Positions 27,152-39,527 of a DNA stretch of 64,000 nucleotides are shown piece by piece. Under the pieces are notes generated by a model that saw only the letters and a program-made list of their open reading frames with translations, ran no database searches and was not told the DNA's origin. The DNA is from Rhabditoides inermis (Eukaryota; Nematoda; Chromadorea; Rhabditida; Rhabditidae). Each line of letters opens with the position of its first letter. The first letter of the stretch is position 1. The stretch lies in the NCBI GenBank assembly GCA_963966185.1, contig CAWZYM010000197.1:229501-293500 (forward strand), read 5' to 3'. The translations under genes and the position numbers were made by a program.

Positions 27152-30023
27152 GGATGGGGGAGAGAGGGAGAGAGAGAGGAGCGGGAGGGAGGGAGGAGTA
27201 GGGATGGAGGAAGAGGGAGAGAAGAACCTTGTTGATGCTGGTAGCGATCCGCTCCTCGTCGTGCAGCGACATCAGGTTGTTGAGCGGGGCGATCGAATTT
27301 CTGAAACAACAGTTGTATTTTCGTCTCTTCCTATAGGGTATCGCCCTGGTTCACGGTACGGCAACCATCTCGTCGCATATTTTCCAGACATCATTTCGTC
27401 GCATTTAGCCTCTCTATCGGATCGAGCGATATCATTCGACCGCGCAATTCGCGCGCTTTGCTGTCCGATTTTAGGGAAATGAGCGTCATTTGCAAGTCTA
27501 ATGAAATAGAGTTTCCCATCTTCTATGTAGAGCTTATATCTCTTTTCGGAATTAATGAATCTTTACAGAAATTCAGCTCCGGCTCCCTGACAAGATTCTC
27601 TAGAGGACTGTTTTTTCCCGAATTCGGAATTTAGTTTTCGTTATATTGATATTGCTAGAAAAAACTCATTTTTTCAGTCTTTTATATAGGGAAAACTTAG
27701 AAAACTTTATATCTCTCTTCAAAATCGCTCCCAGTTTTCGAGGAAGTGTGCTCCGATAGTTCTTCTTTTCTCTCGATTTTATTCTCCTTTTCTCTCTCTC
27801 TCTCTCCCTCCCTCCCTCCCTCCCTCCCTCCCTCCCTCCTCACCCCACATCATTGGCTCCATGCGCGAACCCGGCAAAGCACGCGGTGAATATCTGCAGC
27901 GTGTTGAACAGCCGCAGCGTCCTCAGATCGTCGCGCGTGCGGTGCAGGGGCATGAACCAGCGGAACCAGCGCCTGCGCTGCTCCTTCTCCTCCCTGCTCC
28001 GCTTCTCCTCCACACTCTCCTCCTCTCCCGACGGGACGACACTAGTGTCGGAGCGGGCGGGAGCAGCCGAGCCGCCGCCGGCAGACTGGCGAGGTGCAGA
28101 CGACTCGGATGCAGAACCGGACAGCTCCTAGTAAGATGAACGATAGACATTTATCGCATGTGTGAGAACGAGAACAACAAGATAGATGAGAGCTCCTAAT
28201 AAATAAGAGCTCCTAATAAGAGCCGGACATCTCCTGTCAGTGAAGAGATAGAGATCAGTGATATCGATCGATATGTTGAATATCAATCAATACAAGACCC
28301 GATTTGTGAACTTGCATTTTGATTTCGGCGCGAAAAATTTATATCATATTACGATTAGGCTTTTATGAGTGATATAAAGTATAAAAATTTGCTTTTGATA
28401 CGAATTGATTTTATATCGATTACCGTCGGCTCGGCCGAGAGCGAGAGCTCCTTGAGGAAGGCGAGCGGCTGCGTCTGCAGCTTGTCGTCTGAAGAGTGGA
28501 GATAACTCTTTCTCTCTCCCTCTCTCCCTCTCTCCCTCTCCAAACCTTGCTTGATGAGCCATGGTACGAGTGCAAACTTGACGACGATGACGCTTACAAT
28601 GGCCGTGCCAGCCGTGGCAATCCACAACCCCGTCGAAGGCATATTGCCAGCACGGTCTGAACAGAAAAGGTGTCGGTCTCATGCCAAAATCCTCTTCGAT
28701 GCACGAAATCGTTGATCTCCAAAACCTGTAGCGCTTTTGGAGACAAATGTTTGCTAGTTGTTTTTAGGGCACGCCAGCGTTTCGAAGCAATAGCGAGGCA
28801 TCGATTCCGAAGTGTTTCGAAAGCGTTCGGGATTCGGGAGTGTTGCGAATGACCGCTACTGCGTGGTCAGTCGCTGGCACTGCTTGGCCGTGTTGCGAGA
28901 GATTTTTTATCGCAAAGGCAGTTTTGAATACAATGACTACTGAAAGAAGGTAAACACATTGTAGCATGTTGCTTCTTTCCTAGACCTAGAAGTGTTTCAC
29001 ATTGATCTAGCTTAATGATTGTATTTAATGCAAAGGTAAAGGTGAAGGGGATTTCATGTAGAGGTAAAGGTAAAGGTATGCCCCAGATTCGAGACGTGCG
29101 AGACAAGTGCACCCGGGTTAGTAGTGTAAGTAGTGTGATTAATGTAAAATTAATAAATGTTATTAAAGATACAGTGGCCTTTTTTTATAACAATTTTAAT
29201 GATTTATAGTCCACAAGAACACAAACAAACTTTAATTGAAACGGAGAACCAAAGGATCATCGTCATTGAGAAACGTTCATCGGCAACTCTGTACTCTGAT
29301 CGCAGAATTTCAAATTCCCGCTTGAAGAAAAACATAGCGAACCCGGTTTGCATCGATAGCTGCGCGTATCTTGAGTATATCTACCGCACTCAATACATCA
29401 CAACTATTCCTCGTGGTATTGTGGATAGCATGCGCGCCTGCTGATCTGACTAACCCGGGTTCGGTTCCCACCGCACCCACATGTTTTGTGTAACTCCTCA
29501 CGTGATTTCAACCCACTTTTCAACTGGTACCGTGTGTTTTCTTGGCGAGCGAAGAAACGCGCGAAATTTGAAAATTTACGATCAGTATGCTATTTGAATA
29601 GGCCCCTGTATCTTTAAAACAAACGCACGCATGATCTTGACGTCGATGGTGTCGCCGACAATGTACACGGCAACAGCCATCGATATGGCGAAGAAGAACG
29701 GCAGAGCGAAGATGCCCGCTTTGAAGGGGTCCTTCTGAAGGCAGAGAGAGATGTGTTCGAGGTTCACTCTTCTTCCATTTCCCCGCAAAGCTCACCCATC
29801 ATGCTATCATTGTGTGTCGGATTCAAACTGGTAAACAAACAGCAGAGAGAGAGAGGGAGAGAGAGAGAGAGAGAGAGAGAGACGGAGAGAGACGCGTACC
29901 CGACGCAGCACAGTGTGGTCGACGATCACGCACAGAATGGCCGAGATGATGCCGGAGAAGACGGGCGAGACCACCCACGACGCGGCGATCTTCCCGACTT
30001 CGTCCCAGTGCACACTCTGCAAA

Positions 30024-30074
<51 letters not shown>

Positions 30075-30103
30075 CTCTCTGTCTCAGTCTCTCTGTCTCA
30101 GTC

Positions 30104-30147
<44 letters not shown>

Positions 30148-32597
30148 TCTCCCTCCTCACCTTCACTCCGTCGTGATAGATTCCGAATCCGAGCGTCGCC
30201 CCGACGATCGAGTGAGTAACCGAGATGGGGAGGTTGGCGAACGTGGCAATCAGCAGCCACGACGCGCCGCCGCCTAGGTATACGGTACAGAACTGTAGAC
30301 TACCGTAATGCTAAATGACTGGTGGATTCTAAGTTACTGTAGAATACCGTAATGCTAATATGTTGTCTCTTGGATGCGCAGGTACTGTAGACTGCGATAA
30401 TTCTAAGGTACACCAAGGATTTCAAAAAAAAAACCCGTGATATACCTTTGCAATTACGTTCACTCAAACACTGTAGACTACCGTAAAACAAAGTGCCATG
30501 GGATCTCATGTACTGTAGGCTTTGGCAATGCTAATATGAGCCATGGATGCTCATGGTACTGTAGACTACAGTAATGCCGCACCGAGTATGCTGAGCTGTC
30601 CGATCATGAGCTGGTCTGTTCTATTCGTGTACTGCTCGTGCTTGACCACCTCGTTGCCCATTGTCTGCATCACATTGAAGCCGATCGTCAGCGCGCCAAT
30701 ACTCTCGAAAACGGTGGCCAGCACGTACGCCTGAAGGCATCTCTCTCTGTCTCCCTCTCTCCCTCTCTCCCTCTCTCCCTCTCTCCCTCTCTCCCTCTCT
30801 CCCTCTCTCCCTCTCTCCCTCTCTCCCTCTCTCCCTCTCTCCCTCTCTCCCTCTCTCCCTCTCTCCCTCTCTCCCTCTCTCCCTCTCTCCCTCTCTCCCT
30901 CTCTCCCTCTCTCCCTCTCTCCCTCTCTCCCTCTCTCCCTCTCTCCCTCTCTCCCTCTCTCCCTCTCTCCCTCTCTCCTCTCTCCCTCTCTCCCTCTCTC
31001 CCTCTCTCCCTCTCTCCCTCTCTCCCTCTCTCCCTCTCTCCCTCTCTCCCTCTCTCCCTCTCTCCCTCTCTCCCTCTCTCCCTCTCTCCCTCTCTCCCTC
31101 TCTCCCTCTCTCCCTCTCTCCCTCTCTCCCTCTCTCCCTCTCTCCCTCTCTCCCTCTCTCCCTCTCTCCCTCTCTCCCTCTCTCCCTCTCTCCCTCTCTC
31201 CCTCTCTCCCTCTCTCCCTCTCTCCCTCTCTCCCTCTCTCCCTCTCTCCCTCTCTCCCTCTCTCCCTCTCTCCCTCTCTCCCTCTCTCCCTCTCTCCCTC
31301 TCTCCCTCTCTCCCTCTCTCCCTCTCTCCCTCTCTCCCTCTCTCCCTCTCTCCCTCTCTCCCTCTCTCCCTCTCTCCCTCTCTCCCTCTCTCCCTCTCTC
31401 CCTCTCTCCCTCTCTCCCTCTCTCCCTCTCTCCCTCTCTCCCTCTCTCCCTCTCTCCCTCTCTCCCTCTCTCCCTCTCTCCCTCTCTCCCTCTCTCCCTC
31501 TCTCCCTCTCTCCCTCTCTCCCTCTCTCCCTCTCTCCCTCTCTCCCTCTCTCCCTCTCTCCCTCTCTCCCTCTCTCCCTCTCTCCCTCTCTCCCTCTCTC
31601 CCTCTCTCCCTCTCTCCCTCTCTCCCTCTCTCCCTCTCTCCCTCTCTCCCTCTCTCCCTCTCTCCCTCTCTCCCTCTCTCCCTCTCTCCCTCTCTCCCTC
31701 TCTCCCTCTCTCCCTCTCTCCCTCTCTCCCTCTCTCCCTCTCTCCCTCTCTCCCTCTCTCCCTCTCTCCCTCTCTCCCTCTCTCCCTCTCTCCCTCTCTC
31801 CCTCTCTCCCTCTCTCCCTCTCTCCCTCTCTCCCTCTCTCCCTCTCTCCCTCTCTCCCTCTCTCCCTCTCTCCCTCTCTCCCTCTCTCCCTCTCTCCCTC
31901 TCTCCCTCTCTCCCTCTCTCCCTCTCTCCCTCTCTCCCTCTCTCCCTCTCTCCCTCTCTCCCTCTCTCCCTCTCTCCCTCTCTCCCTCTCTCCCTCTCTC
32001 CCTCTCTCCCTCTCTCCCTCTCTCCCTCTCTCCCTCTCTCCCTCTCTCCCTCTCTCCCTCTCTCCCTCTCTCCCTCTCTCCCTCTCTCCCTCTCTCCCTC
32101 TCTCCTCTCTCCCTCTCTCCCTCTCTCCCTCTCTCCCTCTCTCCCTCTCTCCCTCTCTCCCTCTCTCCCTCTCTCCCTCTCTCCCTCTCTCCCTCTCTCC
32201 CTCTCTCCCTCTCTCCCTCTCTCCCTCTCTCCCTCTCTCCCTCTCTCCCTCTCTCCCTCTCTCCCTCTCTCCTCTCTCCCTCTCTCCCTCTCTCCCTCTC
32301 TCCCTCTCTCCCTCTCTCCCTCTCTCCCTCTCTCCCTCTCCCTCTCCCTCTCCCTCTCCCTCTCCCTCTCCCTCTCCCTCTCCCTCTCCCTCTCCCTCTC
32401 CCTCTCCCTCTCCCTCTCCCTCTCCCTCTCCCTCTCCCTCTCCCTCTCTCCCTCCCTCCCCCCCCTCTTCATACCTGTATGACGGTGAGCGCCTTGGATC
32501 CGACGGACGTTCCGAACGCGTTCGACACGTCGTTGGCGCCCATGCCGAATCCCAGCAGAAACGCGAGCAGAAACCCGACGATCACCGCCCATAGCAT
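26357..32597 (-). CDS. Sodium-dependent inorganic phosphate transporter, PiT/SLC20 family
   Basis: Plasma-membrane Na+/phosphate symporter of 500 aa in thirteen exons: 32475-32597, 30583-30730, 30161-30273, 29900-30016, 29629-29734, 28546-28656, 28424-28488, 27844-28127, 27228-27300, 26916-27034, 26678-26762, 26508-26613 and 26357-26409. Both family signatures are present: [15 protein letters not shown] near residue 20 and [14 protein letters not shown] near residue 350. [20 protein letters not shown] and its second-half partner [11 protein letters not shown] show the inverted internal repeat of PiT proteins. A hydrophilic Ser/Glu-rich loop (about 262-320) separates the halves. The ATG sits two bases after a CCCAG acceptor, so a short 5' exon or trans-splicing is likely. 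Introns carry microsatellites, the first a giant one. It is the nematode counterpart of the C. elegans pitr genes. Confidence 0.95.
27320..27840. other. Intron of the phosphate transporter, AT-rich with a CCCT run
   Basis: 543-bp intron (27301-27843) without coding signal. It ends in CT dinucleotides and about ten CCCT units (27793-27840). Confidence 0.7.
28657..29628. other. Large intron of the phosphate transporter with a tRNA-like fragment
   Basis: 972-bp intron. Around 29405-29483 the plus strand reads like a decayed tRNA or SINE head: A-box-like TGGTATTGTGGATAGC, then CCCGGGTTCGGTTCCC resembling a B box and T arm. The acceptor stem does not pair well. At 29030-29080 short GGTAAA repeats occur. 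Confidence 0.45.
30274..30582. repeat. Intronic TACTGTAG/TACCGTAA tandem repeats
   Basis: Intron 2 of the phosphate transporter consists largely of degenerate copies of CTGTAGACTACCGTAATGCTAA (shown in part: CTGTAGACTACCGTAATGCT), about five units of roughly 60 bp. The same TAC(T/G)GTA motif recurs in introns of the kinase, ELL and GFAT genes. Confidence 0.75.
30739..32458. repeat. Giant (TCTCTCCC)n satellite filling intron 1 of the phosphate transporter
   Basis: About 1.6 kb of nearly perfect 8-bp repeat TCTCTCCC, roughly 200 copies, followed by about 110 bp of CCCTCT hexamers (32336-32450). Only three one-base deletions were seen in the octamer part (near 30978, 32104 and 32271). The transcribed strand carries GGGAGAGA, so the nascent RNA is pure purine with a GGG every eight bases. 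Confidence 0.97.
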
Positions 32598-32659
32598 AGC
32601 TGGGAGAGAAGGGGAAATGACGGCGGGAAGACGGGAGAGGGAGATGTGGGGTGACAGGG

Positions 32660-33440
32660 TTTAGAGATCGTAGGCTAATTCGACTAGAGAGAAATGACGG
32701 AATAAAGACGGGACGGCAGACGTGGGGTGATGGAGTGTGGAAAAGATATGGTAGGCTGATTCGATCAGTGCGAGGCTGATCAGTCGAGTGACGTGCGGCG
32801 ATAGGGAGTTGATGAGACGGTAGGCTAATTCGAAAAGAGGGAAATGACGGACACAGGAACGACCGGAGAGGCTCGATTTTATCATGGAGAGAGGAGTGAA
32901 CATCTCGTTGCTCATCGAAATAGGCTCATCAGTCAAAATGAAGGACATGAGGCAGATGTGTTTTGACGAGATATGGTAGGCTTATTCGACTAGAAGGAAA
33001 TGACATACACTGGAACGACCGGACAGGATAGAGTGCTGAATTTGTTGTTGGGGACGTGCGGACGTGATTCACTACCGGTTCAAAATACGTCAAAATAGAG
33101 TAGGAACTAAACTGAACCGATCTTAAAAGGCTATCAAGAGGCTTGTCAACGAGGCTGCTCACGCAATAAGCTCACTAATCAGAAACCGTCAACAACGAGA
33201 AAATTGCTTTCCGCCGAGAGATTGGGGTTGTAGCATCCGTGGGTACATAAAGTAGCGCATTTAAATATAGTTAGATAGTTGGATAGTTGGATAGCTTGAT
33301 TTTTTGTACCAAAATTACGGTTCCATGGTTGGCGACAGATATTGACAGGATAACGGAGAATAGCAATAGCAGTGAGACTAGTACAACAGTACAACACCAA
33401 CATTACAACAAATTTGTACAATTCAACAACAGCACAACGA
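32660..33440. repeat. Intergenic region with degenerate TAGGCTAATTCGA repeats
   Basis: Between the PiT start and the MSP poly(A) signal there are four scattered copies of TAGGCT(A/G/T)ATTCGA-like sequence followed by GGGAAATGACGG-like sequence (about 32670, 32752, 32820 and 32977). No coding sequence is visible. Confidence 0.55.
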
Positions 33441-33456
33441 GTTTGTGAAGAGATTC

Positions 33457-33462
33457 TTTATT
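33457..33462 (-). promoter_or_regulatory. Poly(A) signal of the MSP gene
   Basis: AATAAA on the minus strand, 17 bases after the stop codon, which is close even for an MSP gene. Confidence 0.65.
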
Positions 33463-33478
33463 GACACATGAACACCGT

Positions 33479-33917
33479 TCAAGGGTTGTACTCGATGGGG
33501 AGGTTCTTGCGGCGGACCATTCCGTCGCCCTGGAACCACTCGCGGCGGAAGGTCTTGGCGGCGCCGTCGGGGGTGTTGGTCCACTCGATGGTGATGCGGT
33601 CGTTGTTGGTGTCCTCCTCTCCGAACTTGAATGCGTCGCAAGAGACGGCCATCAGCACGGCCTCCTTGGGGTCGAGCACTCCGCACGGCGGGTCGACGCC
33701 GAGGCGCTTCATGTTGGTGGTCTTGATGGCCCATCCAATGCGGCGACCTCCAGTGTTGGTGATCTGAAAAAGACCTATCATTCAATGATCGATCGATATC
33801 CGATCGATATCCACGCACCTTGATGTGGTAGGTGTGCTTGTCATCATAGGGGGCGTTGAAGACGATCTTGGTACCCGGCTGGGTGTTGATATCTCCGGGA
33901 GCGACGGACTGAGCCAT
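33479..33917 (-). CDS. msp: Major sperm protein (MSP)
   Basis: A complete 127-aa MSP in two exons: 33819-33917 (33 codons) and 33479-33763, with a 55-bp intron. Length and sequence are canonical: [10 protein letters not shown] start, [48 protein letters not shown] and the ending [10 protein letters not shown]. MSPs are nematode-specific. They polymerise into the filaments that drive crawling of amoeboid sperm and are also released as a hormone that triggers oocyte maturation. Many C. elegans msp genes lack introns, so the intron after residue 33 is a lineage feature. The gene is on the same strand as the kinase pair and PiT. Transcription in spermatocytes is expected from the family, not seen here. 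Confidence 0.98.
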
Positions 33918-34317
33918 GGCGAATGGATGCCGGCAGCCCGGCGCGCCCGCTTTTTACTCGCCCCTCCACACATGCAAATCAGCGAGTTCGCAAGGAATGA
34001 CTAATTATCGTCAGGCTAATGGGAATGCAAATAAGGACGCGTTTGCCTTGCTAATCGATATGCTAATTAGGAGGGGTTCACTGGTCATCGACGTCGTTGT
34101 CGATTGGTGTGCCGATCATGCGTTTCCATAGAAGCAGAAGAGACATAAGGTCGCGCCAACTCTCCAGTTTTTATTCGCCGAAGATCGACTTTCTCTATCA
34201 CCCAGTCAAAACTTCATTCTCATACTCGCATACTCAACAGTATCTTCTCCCTCCCCTTCTTCCACTATCCACTACTTAGTCAGCTCTCAGGCGCGTATGC
34301 ACAACAAGGAAATTAGG

Positions 34318-34339
34318 ATCGGCGCGAAGCGCCGATCGT
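34318..34339. repeat. GC-rich hairpin GATCGGCGC-GAA-GCGCCGATC
   Basis: A perfect 9-bp stem with the loop GAA. The same architecture recurs at 34998-35025, 59818-59915 and 61118-61180. Confidence 0.8.
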
Positions 34340-34739
34340 TTGGGTCCTATCCAGCGGCGCGCAGAACCGCTCGACCCGGAGGGCCGCCAAAATCGCTTGT
34401 AAATCATTAAAATAATAATTGTTTCAGAGTTATATCATGATCTTGTCTCTAAATCGTCCGTTGAACGACTATAAAAAAAATAAAACATGAAACAATAGTT
34501 TAATACCCAAAAATATGTTCGCTGGTAGATCTGCACGTCTGTCAGTTGTGCAGCTGTTCGCTGATTCGCTGAAAGGCTCGCTCACTAACCCCGCCCCGCG
34601 CGCTCATTGGTTCGTGATGCGGAATCTGTGCGGGAGAGCGCGATAATGTGCTCACTGTTTGTGATTTGCGTCGTCGTTCACGCGCGTTGTTTTGTTGTTG
34701 TTTAAAATACATTTTGAAAAAAATTCTTTGAAATTCAAC

Positions 34740-35757
34740 AAAAGGACATTCATTCTCTTCTGAAAAGTACAAGCGTAAAGTAGCTCTGTTTGGGTTCATC
34801 TCAATTCAACAAAAGCACATGCATAAAACTATTATTTCTACACTAAACTATAAACACAAACCTGCTCTTTCAAAACGATCACAAATACATTGACAATCAA
34901 ATGCCAATATGTATATACTATTGCACACACACACATTCTATCACTCACATTCTAACCCGTTTATCAAATGAGTCATATATGTATGAAAAAGCTCTTGAAT
35001 TAGAGAGGGCGCGCAGCGCCCTCTCTTTTGGCTTAGGATAAGGCTCGCGCTAGAATTTTTAAGAAGCGATATCCAAAGGTCATGTTAGCAGCAACGTGAA
35101 CTCATCCAATTCATGTTAGTTAGATTCGCACGGTTCCGTAGGCCAGATCACTGGTTGACGCCATCTTTGTATCTTTTCTGTGAAAGAAGTTATGCGCGAT
35201 CGCGCGCACCCATGAGGCGAGAGGCCAGCGTGTGGGTGTGTGTGTGTGGACCGTTTCCAGTCAACGCTGGCTGCTAGCTCTCTCTCTCGGTGGGCGGGGC
35301 GAGAGAGAGAGAGCGCGAGAGTGCGCGATATTGAGAGAGCGCGCAGACGGTAGTAGACATGCACTTACGCCTCAGCGATTCAAAATAAAGAGTAAAATTT
35401 CTTTCAAAGCGTTTCTTTTGATACCATGAGAAACATTGTTGTACATACGCAACAAACACGACCTGTAGAATGTAGTATATTCAATGTCTTGCTACCATCA
35501 TTAAATTGTATCATTCATCATAGTTCTGCGCATACGAATGAACGACGGAGCTTGGCAATCAGGTAGAAAAGAAATTTCTATGAAATTTAACAAAAGCACA
35601 TATATTATCTCTTAAAAGTACTCGCGTAAAGAGAGTCAGTTTGTCTTGACCCAATTCAACAAAAGCGCATGCATAAAACGTTTACAAATACTAACACAAA
35701 CCTGCGCATAACGGACTGTTCGATGAATCGATGAAATTGATGAAATGTAATCAATAT

Positions 35758-35799
<42 letters not shown>

Positions 35800-36182
35800 C
35801 AGGTTTGTGTTAGTATTTGTAAACGTTTTATGCATGCGCTTTTGTTGAATTGGGTCAAGACAAACTGACTCTCTTTACGCGAGTACTTTTAAGAGATAAT
35901 TTGTATACATTCAAAAATAATGAAAACATTATTGTAAACTTAACGATTGTTCTATAACTGTTTATTGATTTCCACAATGCTTTCATAAGAAATAAGAAAA
36001 TATATTATATAGCCCCTATTAATAAATTGTCGATAAAGTATACGTTTCTACATATCGTTTGAGAGAGCAGGTTTGTGTTTATAGTTTAGTGTAGAAATAA
36101 TAGTTTTATGCATGCGCTTTTGTTGAATTGAGATGAACCCAAACAGAGCTACTTTACGCTTGTACTTTTCAGAAGAGAATGG
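34740..36182. mobile_element. Nested inverted-repeat elements (MITE within MITE)
   Basis: The outer arms are about 34748-34878 and 36064-36180, inverse complements sharing TGAAAAGTACAAGCGTAAAG and AACAAAAGC(A/G)CATGCATAAA. The inner arms, about 35605-35708 and 35799-35903, share AAAAGTACTCGCGTAAAGAG and the same CATGCATAAAAC core around a (GA)n loop (35757-35796). The two pairs are related to each other and to the MITE at 10922. Between the outer and inner arms is AT-rich DNA with a GA-rich hairpin region at 35275-35345 and no gene. Confidence 0.8.
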
Positions 36183-36831
36183 TAACACTGATGTAATGGA
36201 ATCTTTACCGCAAACTCATTCAAACACTCCCCTTGCCAAGAATCAACGCATTTATCTCACTTGAACTGAGTACGAATTGCGCACGGCCCGATAGAATCGA
36301 CTGATATGAATGTGTAATGGGAGTGGGGTGAGCAAAAGGAGGGAGCCAAGAGAGGAAACGGAGAGGAAATACAAATATCACGTGTTACGGTATCACAAAC
36401 AACGGGCCGATTCGGCCAATCACTCACATAACACACATATATGCAATTATATAAAAAAGGGTCTATGAAATATTAGCAAGCAACTCGGAGAGGCGGGGCG
36501 GGAAAGAAACGGGCCATGGGGCAGGGGTGGGGGAAGGAAATGGCAATGCCGACGAAACAAAAGGGACGGGACACTCGCTCACAGGGCTCAACAATATATA
36601 TGCAGCACTTTTTTTGGAATTTTTACAGTATAAATACACAGTTGTAGCACCCGTATCGACTAACTAGGAAGGAGTGGAAAGAGGGAGAGAGGGGCGAGAG
36701 GGCACAGGGGAGGCAAAGAGAGGGAGGGACTGAGTGGGTGATGGTTGTGTGTGGAGAGACACGCCTGAGGAGGCCGGGTCGAAGCTGTTCGCACCACACA
36801 GAGGGCGCGACTTCGGGGTAGGCCTACGAGC
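36183..36831. other. 3' flank of the ELL gene
   Basis: No coding sequence recognised. G-rich and GA-rich stretches (36480-36740) lie next to the ELL stop codon and may be part of its 3' UTR. Confidence 0.4.
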
Positions 36832-38801
36832 CTACGACTGCGATCTCTCCCACGCAGCCAGTCGGCGCTTTAGCACATCCAGCTTGGAACGCAGATCCGC
36901 GTGACGTTGACGCGTCTAAACAACCACATCAGTATCAGAAAGTAAACATGAGAGATCAACAACAACAGCAACAACAACAACAACGCAACTCACCTTGAGC
37001 AATTCGTTATCCTTCTCGTAGTGGGCATACTTTCGCTGTATAGAGCGCTCAATCTGAAAAGTTCACATTTCCATTTTTTTTCTAAAAACCCCTTTCCTCC
37101 AATTGTATTCCAGACACCCCGGCATTTCGCCAATCGCTGCACACAAAAAAACTGCAGAAAGGAAAGCGGACCTGCCGCGTGATAAGATAAGCAGAATGAG
37201 GGCGATCGAGTCAATAGCGCAGTGGCGCAAAGATCGCACGTGCTCAAAGTCACTAGTAGCTGCTCACCTTGGCATAGTCCTTGGTGCCTCGGTCGGCGGC
37301 GTTGAGCTCGCGCTCAAACTGCCGGAACTCGGCGGCAATCTGCTGCAGCCGGTCAAAGCACGTCATGTACTCGGGGTAGTCCTTGTGGAACATTTGAAAG
37401 TAGCGGTCCGCCTCCCAGATCGTAGTCACCTACAATTGCAATCATCAGTCCCCGTCTCCATCTCCCTCCTCCCTCCTCACCTCGGAGAACATCTTGTTCC
37501 AGTCGTGGCTGGGTTGCGGCGGCGACGCGAGTGGCGTCCGCGACGGAGACGACTGACGAGACGACGACGTCGACGAACCACCGCCGCGAGACTTGCACAC
37601 CTACATATACAACATACAGTACAGTACAGTACCTACAGTACACCCGGTACGCACCTGAATGGCGGGCGGGGGCAGCGAGTGGTGGAGCATGCCGGCGGTC
37701 GAGTGCTGCGTGGCCGTGCTGGAGTGGGTGGTGGGGTCCTCGGGCGGACTGGCCGACTCTTGCCGCGCGCGCTTCTCCTCCCGGCCGGCAGAGGCAGTGG
37801 CCGAGGGCGGAGGCGCGTGCGCCTTCCTCTTCTGTCCTCCTCCACCACCTCCACCGCCGCTCGACATTCCCACCATCTCGTCCAGGATATCGCTGAACAT
37901 TCATTCATCATCCAATCATCACCAATCTGCACTAACATGTTGGTCTGCTGCTGCTGGAGGGGGCTGACGTCCTTCTTGGGAGTGGGCTGCCTGAGCTGCT
38001 GCTGCTGCTGCTGGGGGAGGGGCATCTTGGGAGAGACGCGCCGGCCAGCGGCAATCATCCCTCCTCCGCTCAGCTGCACACGAGTGTCGGGAGGCGTCGG
38101 CACACCTAGACACACGGCATGACTACCAGGTCGTACATGTTCGCGAGGTCCTTCGACTTGTCGGAAGAAGGAAAGAACAACAACTCACTTTCGGGCGAGT
38201 GGGTGGCGGATCCGCCACCAACGGGCTGCGAGGGCGCCTGCATCGCTTGCATGCCACTCTTGCGCGTGGGGGCAAAGTTGGCCGATCCGGCAGACTGCAG
38301 CCGGCGCACCTGCAAAACGCGAGAAATGAACTCGACCGTGCCAATCGCCGCAAACAAAACAAACAAACACAACTCGCGACATGCAAATGCCACTGATCTT
38401 CGATCGAGGCGGGTATGTAAATGAGACATCGACTGACCAGCGCCTTCTCGTCGGTGGTGAACCACTGCCATCGGGGGTCGATCTGCGAGCAGAGCGACGG
38501 CTTGAGCTGCAGCTTCCCGTCCGCCCTGTCCGAACACTGCAACACAATCGATATCATTCTACAATCAACAACACACAATAGAGTAAGCACGCGAATTTGG
38601 ATCAAGTGGTTTCCACTCCTAGCATCTTACCACTTGAGCCATTCATCAACTCACATCATCGACCAGCTTCTCTATCCGCGCAAAGTCGTCCGCGTCCTCG
38701 CTCAGCCCGTCCTTTTTCAAGCGGTCGTACACCTAAAGTGACTTGTGAAGGGGGAAGGGGGGACAAAGAGAGAGAAAGAAAGAGAAAAAGAGAGAGAGAG
38801 A

Positions 38802-38839
<38 letters not shown>

Positions 38840-39196
38840 CGGCACCTGTCGACAGTCGGTGAAGCGTCCAGTGACGACGAGGTGCATGACGCGCGCGGCC
38901 ATCTTCTTCTTCATCAGCTCCGAGCGCAGTGCCGCCGACATGGACGGACGCACCAGCGAAGACCCTGCACATGTGCATACTGTATCATAATGTATCATAT
39001 ACTGGTCACTGTATCATCAATTGATTACACGTCCCTTCTTTTTACTGTCGTACTTCCCTCAACCTTCACCCCCGCACAATCATCATGATGCAATCAATGT
39101 GCGCGGCATGTAACCTGTTCCTCCCATCTCCCCATCTCTCTCTTCTCATTCAACCATCCACGTACATGTGCACGCCCCATCAATCCATATTGTTCC

Positions 39197-39236
<40 letters not shown>

Positions 39237-39476
39237 CATTCCATTCCAGCCGTGCTTCTTTCGCATCGTCCCGAGCATGTGTGACCACGTCAGTTGACAG
39301 AGTGTGTCCGCTCACTCATTCCACGTCTCCACGCAGAGCTTCCACCATTCCAACGAATAGCAACAAGACATTCATCATCACACAAGCCAAGCGCTCACAC
39401 ACAATCCACAGGCGTCCGTCCGTCCCTTTCGCTGACGCCAGCCCGCATTGATAGCACCATTGATATAGCGACGAGG

Positions 39477-39527
<51 letters not shown>

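Noticed and set aside
29405..29483. tRNA gene
   Set aside because: A- and B-box-like sequence is present but acceptor and anticodon stems do not pair, so it is only a tRNA-like or SINE fragment.
30739..32458. Regular repeats considered as a CRISPR array
   Set aside because: There are no spacers; it is a simple octamer satellite in a eukaryotic intron.
30638..32592. Very long ORFs (over 600 codons) on both strands
   Set aside because: They are translations of the octamer satellite in PiT intron 1 (Ser/Leu/Pro on one strand, Arg/Glu/Gly on the other).
37103..38122. 339-codon plus-strand ORF
   Set aside because: It is the antisense shadow of ELL exons and introns, whose minus-strand frame shows a real conserved domain.
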